From JABAAI01 sp965242745 (GTDB taxonomy: Bacteria; Spirochaetota; Leptospiria; Leptospirales; Leptonemataceae), in NCBI GenBank assembly GCA_965242745.1, contig CBDETG010000107.1, positions 69,645 through 133,644 on the forward strand: DNA of 64,000 nucleotides, given 5' to 3'. This document shows positions 35,088 to 43,479 of the stretch, piece after piece. A program made the translations under genes and the position numbers. Positions within the stretch are counted from its first letter, which is position 1, and the number at the start of each line of letters is the position of its first letter. The notes beneath the pieces are model-generated. The model saw only the letters and a program-made list of their open reading frames with translations. It ran no database searches and was not told the origin of the DNA.

Positions 35088-36588
35088 GGGAACTATATAC
35101 AAGAGTCCATAAAAATACATAGAAAAGCTTGCAGGCGCTTAGACCTATAAATAACAAGACAGGCAGGAGGCTTGCGGGCTCAGCTGGCCTTGGCTTTGTG
35201 CAAAACAAATGAAAAGCAATCTGCAAAACAGGTCCATTTATTGCCGTGACAACATAGACGTATTGCAAGGCATAAACTCCAAATGCGTAGACTTGCTATA
35301 CTTAGACCCGCCCTTCAATAAAAAGAAAGTCTTTACAGCTCCTATAGGAAGCAACGCAGAGGGGGCCAGCTTCAGAGACTATTTTCAAGAAGAAGACCTA
35401 AAAGAAGAATGGCTAAAGACCATCAAAGAAGACCAAGACGAGCTATACAGCTTCCTTATGGGCATAAGAGATTATGGCAACAAATACAACTTCTGTTATC
35501 TTGTCTACATTGCTATACGGCTTATAGAATGCCACCGGATACTAAAAGACACGGGCAGTTTGTATTTGCACTGCGATCCGACTATGAGCCATTATCTCAA
35601 AATACTTCTGGATTGCGTCTTTGGTGAAAAGAATTTTAGGAATGAGATAGTTTGGAAAAAATACAGTGGCGTGAAAAATTATGTAGAAACTAAATTTACT
35701 ACTGCCACAGATTCTATCTTCTTTTACTCGAAAACAGATAAGCCAAAGCTTAACTCTATTTATGAAAAAGCAAGCGACAAGTACATAAAATCTGAGTATA
35801 AATATGAAGATAAACAAGGCGTATATGCTTTATTGAGAGGCAGGAACTACCAAAAAACAGGCAAAGCAAAAAAGAAATATTTATCAGATTTTAGGGGTTC
35901 TTTAATTACTAGCCTGTGGATAGGGGAGGAAGTAGCGCCGTTAAATACTTCCTCCAGAGAACGCACCGGCTACCCTACGCAAAAACCGCTCGCTTTACTT
36001 GAACGCATCATCCAGGCAAGCAGCAAGAAAGGCGACCTGGTCCTAGACCCATTTTGCGGCTGCGCTACTACGTGCATAGCAGCCGAAAAGCTGGGGCGCA
36101 AATGGGTAGGCATAGACATAAGTATCAAAGCCTATGAGCTTGTACAGAAGAGGCTAGAGAAAGAAGTAGCCAATCCAGAAGAGCTTTTTGATTACCAGAA
36201 AGCCCTGCGCTTTTCTACAGATCCGCCAAAGCGCACAGATCAAGGCAAGGATGATAGAGAAAAGAAGTACGTATATATAATCAGCAATCCTGTTTTTCCA
36301 GGCATCTATAAAGTAGGGGTAGCTAAGGACTGGCAGGCACGGCTAAAGTCTTTTCATACGGGCGCGCCAATCGACTACAAGCTGGAATACAAAAAGCTGA
36401 CGCCGCGCTATAAGGAAATAGAAAAGTATGTGCATGAGAAGTATAGATACAATAGGGAGTGGTGTAGAGGAGAGCTTGCTAAAATAAAGAAAGCCATAAA
36501 GGATTTTGATACGTCTTAGCTGCTTTGATAAAGGCAAAGATCGCAAATCATGCGAAATCTTTTTCGTGGGCTCTTGTATATAGTTCCC
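35088..36588. mobile_element. TIR-bounded methyltransferase cassette, copy 3
   Basis: The best-preserved copy. Both ends begin GGGAACTATATACAAGAG read inward (35088 rightward, 36588 leftward). An exact 7-bp direct repeat TAAAATC sits outside each end (35081-35087 and 36589-36595), as expected for a target duplication. The 1501-bp element carries one gene in the plus direction and no transposase. The cassette is inverted relative to copies 1 and 2. Between the right repeat and the gene end is the partly palindromic arm shared by all copies (about 36531-36565), which may serve as a terminator or transposase site. Confidence 0.9.
35209..36519 (+). CDS. DNA methyltransferase fused to GIY-YIG/T5orf172-like domain, cassette copy 3
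   Basis: A 436-residue paralogue of the proteins at 14125 and 19812. Residues 1-150 are nearly identical to theirs (DPPF at 33-36; GSLYLHCDPTMSHYLKILLD; FRNEIVW). The recognition part is again unique (KKYSGVKNYVETKFTTATDS, DFRGSLITSLWIGEEVAPL) and ends at ERTGYPTQKPLALL, followed by LDPFCGCATTCIAAEKLG. The tail (KKYVYIISNPVFPGIYKVGVAKDWQARLKSFHTG) is a more diverged, still intact GIY-YIG-like domain. The upstream leader, conserved between copies, is out of frame here, which settles the start at the ATG MKSNLQN. Confidence 0.88.
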   Translation: MKSNLQNRSIYCRDNIDVLQGINSKCVDLLYLDPPFNKKKVFTAPIGSNAEGASFRDYFQEEDLKEEWLKTIKEDQDELYSFLMGIRDYGNKYNFCYLVYIAIRLIECHRILKDTGSLYLHCDPTMSHYLKILLDCVFGEKNFRNEIVWKKYSGVKNYVETKFTTATDSIFFYSKTDKPKLNSIYEKASDKYIKSEYKYEDKQGVYALLRGRNYQKTGKAKKKYLSDFRGSLITSLWIGEEVAPLNTSSRERTGYPTQKPLALLERIIQASSKKGDLVLDPFCGCATTCIAAEKLGRKWVGIDISIKAYELVQKRLEKEVANPEELFDYQKALRFSTDPPKRTDQGKDDREKKYVYIISNPVFPGIYKVGVAKDWQARLKSFHTGAPIDYKLEYKKLTPRYKEIEKYVHEKYRYNREWCRGELAKIKKAIKDFDTS

Positions 36589-36731
36589 TAAAATCTGCGC
36601 TATTTCCATTTCCTATTGGACTTTAGCAGCGCCAGGAAAGCCGCCGCATCCATATGACTTAGCGGCAAGCTTTGTATGCTAAGGCCATAAGCTTTTATGG
36701 TGAAGATTCGCCTCAGGCTTGCCTGCGCTCC

Positions 36732-38195
36732 TTAGAACTGTGCTTTGTCCAAAGACATAGTATGGAAATCCAGCCAAAATCGCTCATTGGGCGCAATTCT
36801 ACTACGATCTTGAGTAAAGCCTGAAAGCAAAAACTCAGGGCTTATCCAATCAGAGCGCCTCAAGGCTGTTTGCATCTCAAAACGTTTGCAGAAAAGAGGC
36901 TCTAAATCAGACTCTATCCAAATTCTATCCTCAGTCAGAAGAGATAGGTTTTTTTTGGAAACAAGCCCTGGCTTTCTTTCTTGGAAGAGCCATGAAGAGG
37001 CCAGCTGGCTAAGCCTTGCTGCGCTTTCTCCGCGAAAAACTAAGCGTGGGTGATCATGAGTGCTTTGCATAGCCGTAGCTCGGCCAAGCAGCAAAAACAC
37101 CTGCGCATACCAGCCTGCAAAACCGCGATTTTCTATAGAGCGTCTTGTCTCTAAGACAAAGGGCAGCAGGTCCAGAGCTTGCAAATAGATTGCAAAAATA
37201 TTTTTCTGATCCAGGCTGGAAAGCTGCTCCAGCCTATGGCTTGTCACATCCAGCAAAGAGCCGGCATAGAGGCTCTCGCTTCCTAAAGAACATAGGAGGC
37301 CTGCCTTTTGTGAGAGCCTTTGCTCCAAATGATGCGTAAAGATCGTCCACTCACGACCGAAATCCTCTACTCCCTCCCTGGCCTGACCTGAAGGATGCGC
37401 GCTTTGGATGCGAAAGCTTTCAAGAGAGTCGTGCAAACCCGGAAAGAAGAAAGCAAGCATGATAAAGAAGCCTGAGCTATGGGGACTCTTCGCTTCATGG
37501 AGATAGCTCTGCAGCCATTTTGAGGGCGCTGCAAAATGGAAGGCCTTTTGCCAAGAATCATAAAGTTTTGTGTACTTTTTCTCTAACTTCTTCTTATGAA
37601 AGGAGAGCTGCAGTTGTTGTTTTTGCAGGGAAAAAAAAAGCTGCACAGTCAAAGCAAGCATCCAAACTCCTAAAGCATAGGCAAGGAGATAGCCCCATTC
37701 TCCCATTCCAAAGGGCTCTGCTTTCTGGAACCATTCATAAAAAAGCAGTCCTGTAAAAAAAAAGCAAAGATGCCACTTCATCTTCCCCCAAGAAACAATA
37801 GAGCACAGCAGAGCGCAAACAGACAAAAAACGCAGTATCGCCAAAGCAGTATGTCCATAGCCTTGGGCAAGATAGATGGTAAAGGGCAGGCCAATGGCTG
37901 TATAAACCAGATAACTGTAGCGCTGAAAGCTAAGGGGAGTGATCTTTTTTGTACGACAGCTTGACCAGAGAGCAAAAAAAAGGAGAAACTCCATACTGAG
38001 CCCGAAGCAAAACAGACTCATTTGGAAAGCATAGCTTTTTAGATAAAAGATTCTCTGGATGATCAGGGCGCCTAAGGTGCCTGTATAAATGAGCAGAGCG
38101 ATGGATATCTGCCACTGCTTGAGAGTTTTATGCGATAGGGCGCTAAGGCTGATGTCTTTTTTTTGCGCTTCATTTTTTCTCTTTGATCCCGACAT
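36732..38195 (-). CDS. membrane protein with a degenerate class III nucleotide-cyclase-like domain
   Basis: A 487-residue protein. The first half has about six membrane helices (ISIALLIYTGTLGALII, MSLFCFGLSMEFLLFFALW, LAILRFLSVCALLCSIV, LLAYALGVWMLALTVQLFF), then a helical linker. The second half follows the layout of a guanylate/adenylate cyclase domain: GFFIMLAFFFPGLHDSLES where VLFADIxGFT is expected, FVLETRRSIENRGFAGW, LLLGRATAMQST and LVFRGESAARLSQLASSW where the G-V-G and GDAVNxAxRLE blocks lie. The metal-binding Asp residues are lost, so it is probably a sensor or regulator without cyclase activity. It overlaps exbD by 26 bases. Confidence 0.6.
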   Translation of the reverse strand: MSGSKRKNEAQKKDISLSALSHKTLKQWQISIALLIYTGTLGALIIQRIFYLKSYAFQMSLFCFGLSMEFLLFFALWSSCRTKKITPLSFQRYSYLVYTAIGLPFTIYLAQGYGHTALAILRFLSVCALLCSIVSWGKMKWHLCFFFTGLLFYEWFQKAEPFGMGEWGYLLAYALGVWMLALTVQLFFSLQKQQLQLSFHKKKLEKKYTKLYDSWQKAFHFAAPSKWLQSYLHEAKSPHSSGFFIMLAFFFPGLHDSLESFRIQSAHPSGQAREGVEDFGREWTIFTHHLEQRLSQKAGLLCSLGSESLYAGSLLDVTSHRLEQLSSLDQKNIFAIYLQALDLLPFVLETRRSIENRGFAGWYAQVFLLLGRATAMQSTHDHPRLVFRGESAARLSQLASSWLFQERKPGLVSKKNLSLLTEDRIWIESDLEPLFCKRFEMQTALRRSDWISPEFLLSGFTQDRSRIAPNERFWLDFHTMSLDKAQF

Positions 38196-38592
38196 AGATT
38201 TTTTCTATTCCTAAGCTGCGTAAGAGGTCCAGCAAGTCCAGCACCTGCCCATGCTTCACATTCTTATCAGCGTATACGCTTAGTTTTATATCCTTTTTCT
38301 CTGAAGCAAGACCAGCAAATCGTTCTTGTAGTTTGTTTTGCGTGATGACTCTCCCTGCAAGCAGAATCCGGCCTTTGGCATCCAGAGCCAATTCCAAGTC
38401 AGGGCTACTCTCCCAGCGCTTGTCGCTGTAGCCCACCTCCGGCAATTCAATACCCAGGGCAGAGGGAAGCAGGCCCGGAGCAGAGGCCATAAAGATAATA
38501 AGTAAAACAAGCACAATGTCCGTAAAGGGTACAATATTGATGCCGCTGAAACTGCCCAGACTCTCGTTTGTGCCTTTTTTGTAATCCACCAT
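38170..38592 (-). CDS. exbD: ExbD/TolR-family biopolymer transport protein (first copy)
   Basis: A 140-residue protein with the single N-terminal membrane helix of ExbD (SGINIVPFTDIVLVLLIIFMASAPGL). It includes the functional Asp in PFTDIVLVLLIIFM and the following LGIELPEVG, then the periplasmic domain ending ADKNVKHGQVLDLLDLLRSLGIEKIYVGI. ExbD with ExbB harvests the proton gradient to energise TonB or Tol. No exbB/tolQ gene lies beside it in the window. Confidence 0.88.
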   Translation of the reverse strand: MVDYKKGTNESLGSFSGINIVPFTDIVLVLLIIFMASAPGLLPSALGIELPEVGYSDKRWESSPDLELALDAKGRILLAGRVITQNKLQERFAGLASEKKDIKLSVYADKNVKHGQVLDLLDLLRSLGIEKIYVGIKEKK

Positions 38593-38640
38593 AGAGCCTT
38601 GTTATTCTTTTATAGTTTTAGAAAAGATCACAATAAGATC

Positions 38641-39585
38641 CTAGTTTTGGGGCTGGCGCTTAAAAGAAGCTTTACGAAAAGCATAAAGCACCATGCTGGA
38701 AGTCAAGGCAAAGTCCGCATAGGCTATGCGGCTTGCAAAGTGATAGGCTGCCATAGAAAGGTAAGGCAAGGGGCGCCAGGGTCTCCCCAAATAGCCCCGC
38801 GCCTTGCGAAGCTTGGCGAGCAGAGGAAAATCTACGCCGCGATAGAAGCGAAAGTCTCCAAAGCCGAAGGGCTCAAGCAAAAGGCGCAGGCTTTTCGTGG
38901 AGTAATAGAAAAGATGGCCAGGGAGATAGTAATGGTAAGCTGCGCCCTTAAGGCGGGCTTGCCAGCCCAGGAAGTTTGCAGTTTGGATCACGAGCAGGCC
39001 CTTCGGACGTAAAATACGGGAAAGCTTGCTTGCCAAGCCCGCAGGATTTGGGATATGCTCTATTACCTCTATCAAAGTGACAATATCCATGCTCTGCTCT
39101 GGGAAAATTGTCCCCTCCCCCTCTGCCAGGTCCCCCTGAAGTACCGCTAAGCCTTCTTTCTGCGCATGCTCGACGGCATAGGGCGATATATCAAGGCCAT
39201 GGGCTTTGTAGCCAAAATCCTGCGCCGTCTTTACAAAAGAGCCGAAGGCGCAGCCTATATCCAGCAGCTCAGCCGGCGCTTGGACAAAACGAGCTATATT
39301 TTTTAGACGCGCGCGGTGAACGATAGCGTCATAGCGCTCATAACGTCTTTCATCTTTGTAACTGTACGCTGCGCTGCCATTATAGTAATCTTCATTATAG
39401 AACTCTTGTAAAGCTGCGGGGGCTTGCTCCTGCATTTGCAAAGAGCACTTCCTGCATTCTACAATTCGAAGCGGAACTTGAAAGGACTTGGTATTGTACA
39501 GGAATTCCGTTTTGCCGTAACACAAAGGACAGAGCACGCATAAGCTTTCAAAGAGGGAGTCTGCAAGGCAAGCAAAAGAGCGCAA
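38641..39585 (-). CDS. class I SAM-dependent methyltransferase with zinc-finger start
   Basis: A 314-residue protein. Two cysteine pairs near the N-terminus (CPLC and CRKC) suggest a zinc site. The Rossmann methyltransferase follows: LLDIGCAFGSFVKTAQ (motif I), AHGLDISPYAVEHAQ, LAVLQGDLAE, MDIVTLIEVIEHIPNP and LSRILRPKGLLVIQTANF. The pattern belongs to the Methyltransf_23 group that often modifies sugars or small cofactors; the substrate is unknown. It ends 50 bases before exbD. Confidence 0.8.
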   Translation of the reverse strand: MRSFACLADSLFESLCVLCPLCYGKTEFLYNTKSFQVPLRIVECRKCSLQMQEQAPAALQEFYNEDYYNGSAAYSYKDERRYERYDAIVHRARLKNIARFVQAPAELLDIGCAFGSFVKTAQDFGYKAHGLDISPYAVEHAQKEGLAVLQGDLAEGEGTIFPEQSMDIVTLIEVIEHIPNPAGLASKLSRILRPKGLLVIQTANFLGWQARLKGAAYHYYLPGHLFYYSTKSLRLLLEPFGFGDFRFYRGVDFPLLAKLRKARGYLGRPWRPLPYLSMAAYHFASRIAYADFALTSSMVLYAFRKASFKRQPQN

Positions 39586-39599
39586 GTAAGACGAATATA

Positions 39600-39951
39600 T
39601 GGAGACGGCGGGAGTTGAACCCGCGTCCTGCAGCGCAGGGAACTCGCTCCTACATGCTTAGTTGGCTTTGCATTCAAGAAGGAAATGGCTGCCTGCCAAC
39701 CTGCTACCAAATCTTCCCGCAATCTTTAAAATTTGCCGTACTGCAGATTGCCTCAGAGCGGCTCACCCTGTCTAACATTCGCATCCCATGTAGAGCCCGC
39801 AGGGGAAGCCATACTGGAACGCCAGCTGTCTATATTATGCAGCTAGAGAATACTCGTTGTCAGCAAGTATAAGGTGAGGTTTTGAAGAGCTCCTCAGGCT
39901 CTGCATGCAACTTGCACCCTGGATCACAACAGTCGAAACCAATACGTCCCC
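39600..39951 (-). ncRNA. ssrA: transfer-messenger RNA (tmRNA)
   Basis: The 3' end reads GGGTTCAACTCCCGCCG, a standard T-arm, then TCTCCA with the CCA encoded (39602-39600). The 5' end reads GGGGACGTATTGGTTTCGAC, the tmRNA-specific D-arm region, so the acceptor stem pairs GGGGACG with CGTCTCC. Length is 352 nt, as in one-piece tmRNAs. The tag frame on the minus strand at 39864-39835 encodes ADNEYSLAA followed by TAA; the resume codon GCT starts it. It rescues stalled ribosomes together with SmpB, which is not in this window. The proteolysis tag is unusually short. Confidence 0.93.
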
Positions 39952-40071
39952 TGAAAGATTCCAAAGTCTATAATATATCACGCATAGTGCAGGCAAAAGG
40001 AGCTTAGCGCAAGCCTTTTTTTATGAAAGAGTAAAATAATTCGAAGCTTGTTCTGATATGCAGCGCACCCG

Positions 40072-40115
40072 AGCCTGCCTGTGTCGCAAGAGCCTGGTTT
40101 TGAGACCGGCTCTTA
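40072..40115. repeat. copy of the interspersed hairpin repeat, near argH
   Basis: AAGAGCC and GGCTCTT form a 7-bp stem (40088-40114) with the interior TGGTTTTGAGACC. The flank GTGTCGC recurs on the other copies at 45858, 46563 and 49490. Here it lies between the tmRNA and argH, on the opposite strand orientation. The stretch 39952-40267 otherwise holds no gene. Confidence 0.65.
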
Positions 40116-40267
40116 GCAGCGTAGAGCTCTTTTCCCCAAGTCTCATATAACAACGCATAGGCAAGGGCTTGGAATCCTGCTTGCTTTCGTACTTCCACGA
40201 TTCTTTTGTGCTAAGTAGGCTCTGGCAAAATCTGCAGGCTTTTGCAATTTCCCATAAGGAGGAGATA

Positions 40268-41692
40268 GTGGCTGAACATTTCCGTCTCTGGTCTGGTCGT
40301 TCTACAGGCGCGCTGGCCCAAATCGTCTTAGAATTAAGCGAGTCCATCAGCTTGGACCGGGAGTTATACGAAGAAGATATACGCGCATCACAGGCCCATG
40401 CCAAAATGCTGCATAAAATAGGCGTCTTGGAGGAGCGGGACTTCCAGAAAATCCAGGAGGGGCTTAGACAGATCCAAAGAGAAATAGAAACAAAACAATT
40501 TCCTTTTGATATACATTTAGAAGACATTCACACCCATATCGAAAAACGCCTGATCACGATCTGCGGTGAAGCTGGACGGCGCATCCATACGGCGCGCTCC
40601 CGCAACGACCAAATTGCCGTTGATACTCATCTCTTTGTTTTGAAGAAAAGCAAGGACTTAGGCCAAGCCATTCTAAACATATGCAGCAGCCTGCTAAAGC
40701 AGGCAGAGGCCCATAGAGAGACCCTGCTTCCGGGCTATACGCATTTGCAAGTGGCGCAGCCCACGCGCCTTAGCCATCACCTTTTTGCCTATTTCTGGGC
40801 TTTTTTACGAGATGTGCAGCGCTTCTCATATGCTGCCCAAAGAGCAGCAGAGCTCCCCTTGGGCAGCGGCGCTTTGGGAGGCCTAAATTACCCAATAGAC
40901 CGGGAATTGTTGAGGCAAGAGCTGGGTTTTGCTTCCATTTACAAGAATTCTATGGACGCTGTTTCTACTCGTGATCATATACTGGACTTCCTTTATGCTG
41001 CAACGCTTTTCCTCAGCCACGCTTCACGTCTTTGTGAAGAAATTGTGCTTTGGCACTCTCAGGAATTTTCTTTTATGTCTTTGCCGGATCATCTGACTAC
41101 AGGCTCCAGCATCATGCCTCAGAAAAAAAACCCGGACCTTGCTGAACTTATTCGAGCAAAGGCAGCCCGTCTGCAGGCCAATCTGCATAACCTCCTTAGC
41201 AATCTGAAATCTCTTCCTATGAGCTATAACAGAGACCTCCAAGAAGATCGATTCCCTCTGCTGGATGGCTCCAAACAGAGTCTGCTTTGCGCCCGCGCTC
41301 TCGATGCCATGATCCGTGAAGCGCAATATGATACAAAGAAGATGCGCGCAGCCTTAGAAAAGGGTTTTGCTACAGCAACAGACCTCGCAGACGCCTTAGT
41401 GCATGAAAAAAACGTAGCTTTCCGGGATGCTCATCATATAGCAGGGCAGGTAGTCAGGCATTGCATAGAGAAAGGAATCCCGCTGGAAGCATTAGACGCC
41501 GCAAGCAGAGCGAAGTACAGCCGCCATCTTGAAAACGAGGATTTTTACCAAAAAGCTGTCAGTCTGGAAGCAAGCGTAGAAAAAAAACAAAGCTACGGTG
41601 GAAGCTCTCTGCAGTCTCAAATACAACAGAGCAAGGAGGCCAAAGAAGCCTTGGCGCACTGGTCAGCCTACCCATGGCCCGGGCCTTATTAG
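40268..41692 (+). CDS. argH: argininosuccinate lyase
   Basis: A 474-residue enzyme of the fumarase superfamily, cleaving argininosuccinate to arginine and fumarate. I start at GTG 40268 because AAGGAGGAGA precedes it; the family start LWSGRSTGAL follows at once. Signatures: TARSRNDQIAVDTHLF, PGYTHLQVAQPTRLSHHL, LPLGSGALGGLNYPIDRE and the catalytic loop TTGSSIMPQKKNPDLAEL. Length matches the usual 460. It converges with the MFS gene with a 4-base overlap. No other arginine gene lies nearby. Confidence 0.94.
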   Translation: MAEHFRLWSGRSTGALAQIVLELSESISLDRELYEEDIRASQAHAKMLHKIGVLEERDFQKIQEGLRQIQREIETKQFPFDIHLEDIHTHIEKRLITICGEAGRRIHTARSRNDQIAVDTHLFVLKKSKDLGQAILNICSSLLKQAEAHRETLLPGYTHLQVAQPTRLSHHLFAYFWAFLRDVQRFSYAAQRAAELPLGSGALGGLNYPIDRELLRQELGFASIYKNSMDAVSTRDHILDFLYAATLFLSHASRLCEEIVLWHSQEFSFMSLPDHLTTGSSIMPQKKNPDLAELIRAKAARLQANLHNLLSNLKSLPMSYNRDLQEDRFPLLDGSKQSLLCARALDAMIREAQYDTKKMRAALEKGFATATDLADALVHEKNVAFRDAHHIAGQVVRHCIEKGIPLEALDAASRAKYSRHLENEDFYQKAVSLEASVEKKQSYGGSSLQSQIQQSKEAKEALAHWSAYPWPGPY

Positions 41693-42990
41693 CTCTCAGC
41701 TTTGGTAGAGATTTTTTCCTTTAGCTTTGTTCTTAAAGAGCGGTAAAAAAGGAGCGTGCCTATTACTATCATGATCTGCATACTTCCCGCAACAGCTGAA
41801 AGATAAAAGAATACTTCCTTCTTTGTAATCCATGCGCTGTAGGAAAGGAAAAGGCTTTCCAGAAAAGAAAAACACATCGGGCCAAGCATAAAGCCAAAGG
41901 AGCCGCATCCCAAGAAAATAGACATTGCGGTTGCTCTGAAGCCTTTGGGAGCAATCAAGGTGGCAAAGGCCATGGTAGGCGCAGACATAAGCCCAGCTCC
42001 CACGCCAGAGAGAATAAGCAAGGCGTAAAGCCAGCCGCTATCCCGTATATTTCCTAAAAAGAACAAAGCCAGGCCATTGACGGCAGAACCCAGCAATATC
42101 AAAGGAAGTATGCCCACACGCTGGCTAAGCTTCATAGTGGGATAGGCAAGCAAGGACATAGGGATCATTACCAGCCCAAGGGCCATGCCAGCCTTGCCTG
42201 CGTCCATAGCCAGATTCTCACGTAAATGTATATTAAAAGAGCTTACAAAAAAACCGGCCGTAAAGCGATCTATGAAGGTGTAAAAAGCAGGCAGCAGCAG
42301 GTAGGGCTCTAAAGCAAGAGTCCTGCGGCAATAATGAAGAAAGGACGGGGAAGTTCTAGCTCCTGGAGCAATGGCAGAGTCTCTCTCTTGAAGAGGAGCT
42401 AAGGGCGCATCCCGCAGCAGAAAAAAGGCAATGCAGCCTATACAGAGCATGATGGCAGCGGCAGTATAAAAAACCAGCAAGGGCTCTTTACGCCCCAAGG
42501 CTGCCAGCGGGAAGCCCAGCCCCGCTCCTAAAGTAAGCAGCATGGCCGCAAAGCCTGTCAAAAGCCCCTTTTTTTGAAAAGGCTTTTGCAGCTTTTTACT
42601 ATGTTCATGATCTGCAATGGATGCGATCAATAATCCCACCACAAAGGCGCTCACGCCGCCTTCCATAAAGCGCAGGACAAGGAGCGTCTCAAGACTTTGC
42701 GCATAAGCAAGAGCAAGAAAACAAAGCGCATTGAGGAGGGCAAAAAGAGCAATGATCTTCTGCCTGTTTTGAAGGCGATCTGAAAGATAACCTGCAAGCG
42801 GCGCAAAGCAAAAGGAAGCTGCCATAGCTAAGCTTAGAAATAAAGCGGCATCTATATTCTTACCGCCCAGGCTGTCTTTTACAATGTCTTTGACTAAGGG
42901 AACGATAATGGTAGACGACAGCATGGAAAAAAAGAGTAAAGCAAGGCACAGCCAAAGACTGCTCTTACTTATTCTTTGCGTAAAAAACAT
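41689..42990 (-). CDS. major facilitator superfamily transporter
   Basis: A 433-residue protein with twelve predicted membrane helices. The cytoplasmic loop FAPLAGYLSDRLQNRQKI matches the MFS motif A (GxLxDRxxxR), and a second similar loop (AYPTMKLSQRVGIL) lies in the other half. The central gap (about 195-225) is the expected cytosolic linker. It looks like a drug or metabolite efflux type; the substrate cannot be told. It is followed downstream by argH, convergent. Confidence 0.8.
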   Translation of the reverse strand: MFFTQRISKSSLWLCLALLFFSMLSSTIIVPLVKDIVKDSLGGKNIDAALFLSLAMAASFCFAPLAGYLSDRLQNRQKIIALFALLNALCFLALAYAQSLETLLVLRFMEGGVSAFVVGLLIASIADHEHSKKLQKPFQKKGLLTGFAAMLLTLGAGLGFPLAALGRKEPLLVFYTAAAIMLCIGCIAFFLLRDAPLAPLQERDSAIAPGARTSPSFLHYCRRTLALEPYLLLPAFYTFIDRFTAGFFVSSFNIHLRENLAMDAGKAGMALGLVMIPMSLLAYPTMKLSQRVGILPLILLGSAVNGLALFFLGNIRDSGWLYALLILSGVGAGLMSAPTMAFATLIAPKGFRATAMSIFLGCGSFGFMLGPMCFSFLESLFLSYSAWITKKEVFFYLSAVAGSMQIMIVIGTLLFYRSLRTKLKEKISTKAES

Positions 42991-43041
42991 AGAAGCCCTA
43001 AAGGCGTCCTCAGTACCTCAGCCATCGCCCTAAAGCTTTGT

Positions 43042-43479
43042 TTAGCGTTTCTGCTGGCTGTCCCTTTGCATCAGTATATTAGCCGTGCGGATCTTTTGTT
43101 CTTGCAGATAGCTGAGCACCTCAAGCAGCCGTTCCATAGTAATACTTTTTTCGCCCGCAATGACAATTTTGCTCTGACTCTCTTCTGCAAAGAGCAGCGC
43201 CAATGCTTTTTTTAGTTCCAAGAAGCTGCGCAGCTCTTTACCATTTAAGGCATAGGAATGCAGCCCTATTTCAAGAATCGCATCCTTATCAGACTGCTGG
43301 AAGTTCTTTCGAGAATCCGTCTTCTTTGGCAAACTCAGGTCTAAACTCTGGTAGACACTGCCTATCGTCAGCATGAAAAAAAAGAGCAAAATAAACAGAA
43401 TGTCCAGCATAGCTGTTAAATCCGGGCTCAGGTCTGCGAAGTCCCCTGCTTCCTTGCTTATGCTGCTTCCTATGATCAT
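43042..43479 (-). CDS. exbD: ExbD/TolR-family protein (second copy)
   Basis: A 145-residue ExbD. The N-terminal block DLSPDLTAMLDILFILLFFFMLTIGSVYQSLDLSLP is the family helix, with the Asp in LDILFILLFFF. The C-terminal domain ends SKIVIAGEKSITMERLLEVLSYLQEQKI. It overlaps the TonB gene upstream by 4 bases (ATGA), so the two are surely co-translated. It is only distantly similar to the copy at 38170, so this is likely a separate system. Confidence 0.85.
   Translation of the reverse strand: MIIGSSISKEAGDFADLSPDLTAMLDILFILLFFFMLTIGSVYQSLDLSLPKKTDSRKNFQQSDKDAILEIGLHSYALNGKELRSFLELKKALALLFAEESQSKIVIAGEKSITMERLLEVLSYLQEQKIRTANILMQRDSQQKR

Noticed and set aside
39459..39872. Open frames overlapping the tmRNA
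   Set aside because: The DNA is fully explained by tmRNA ends and tag; frames here are chance.
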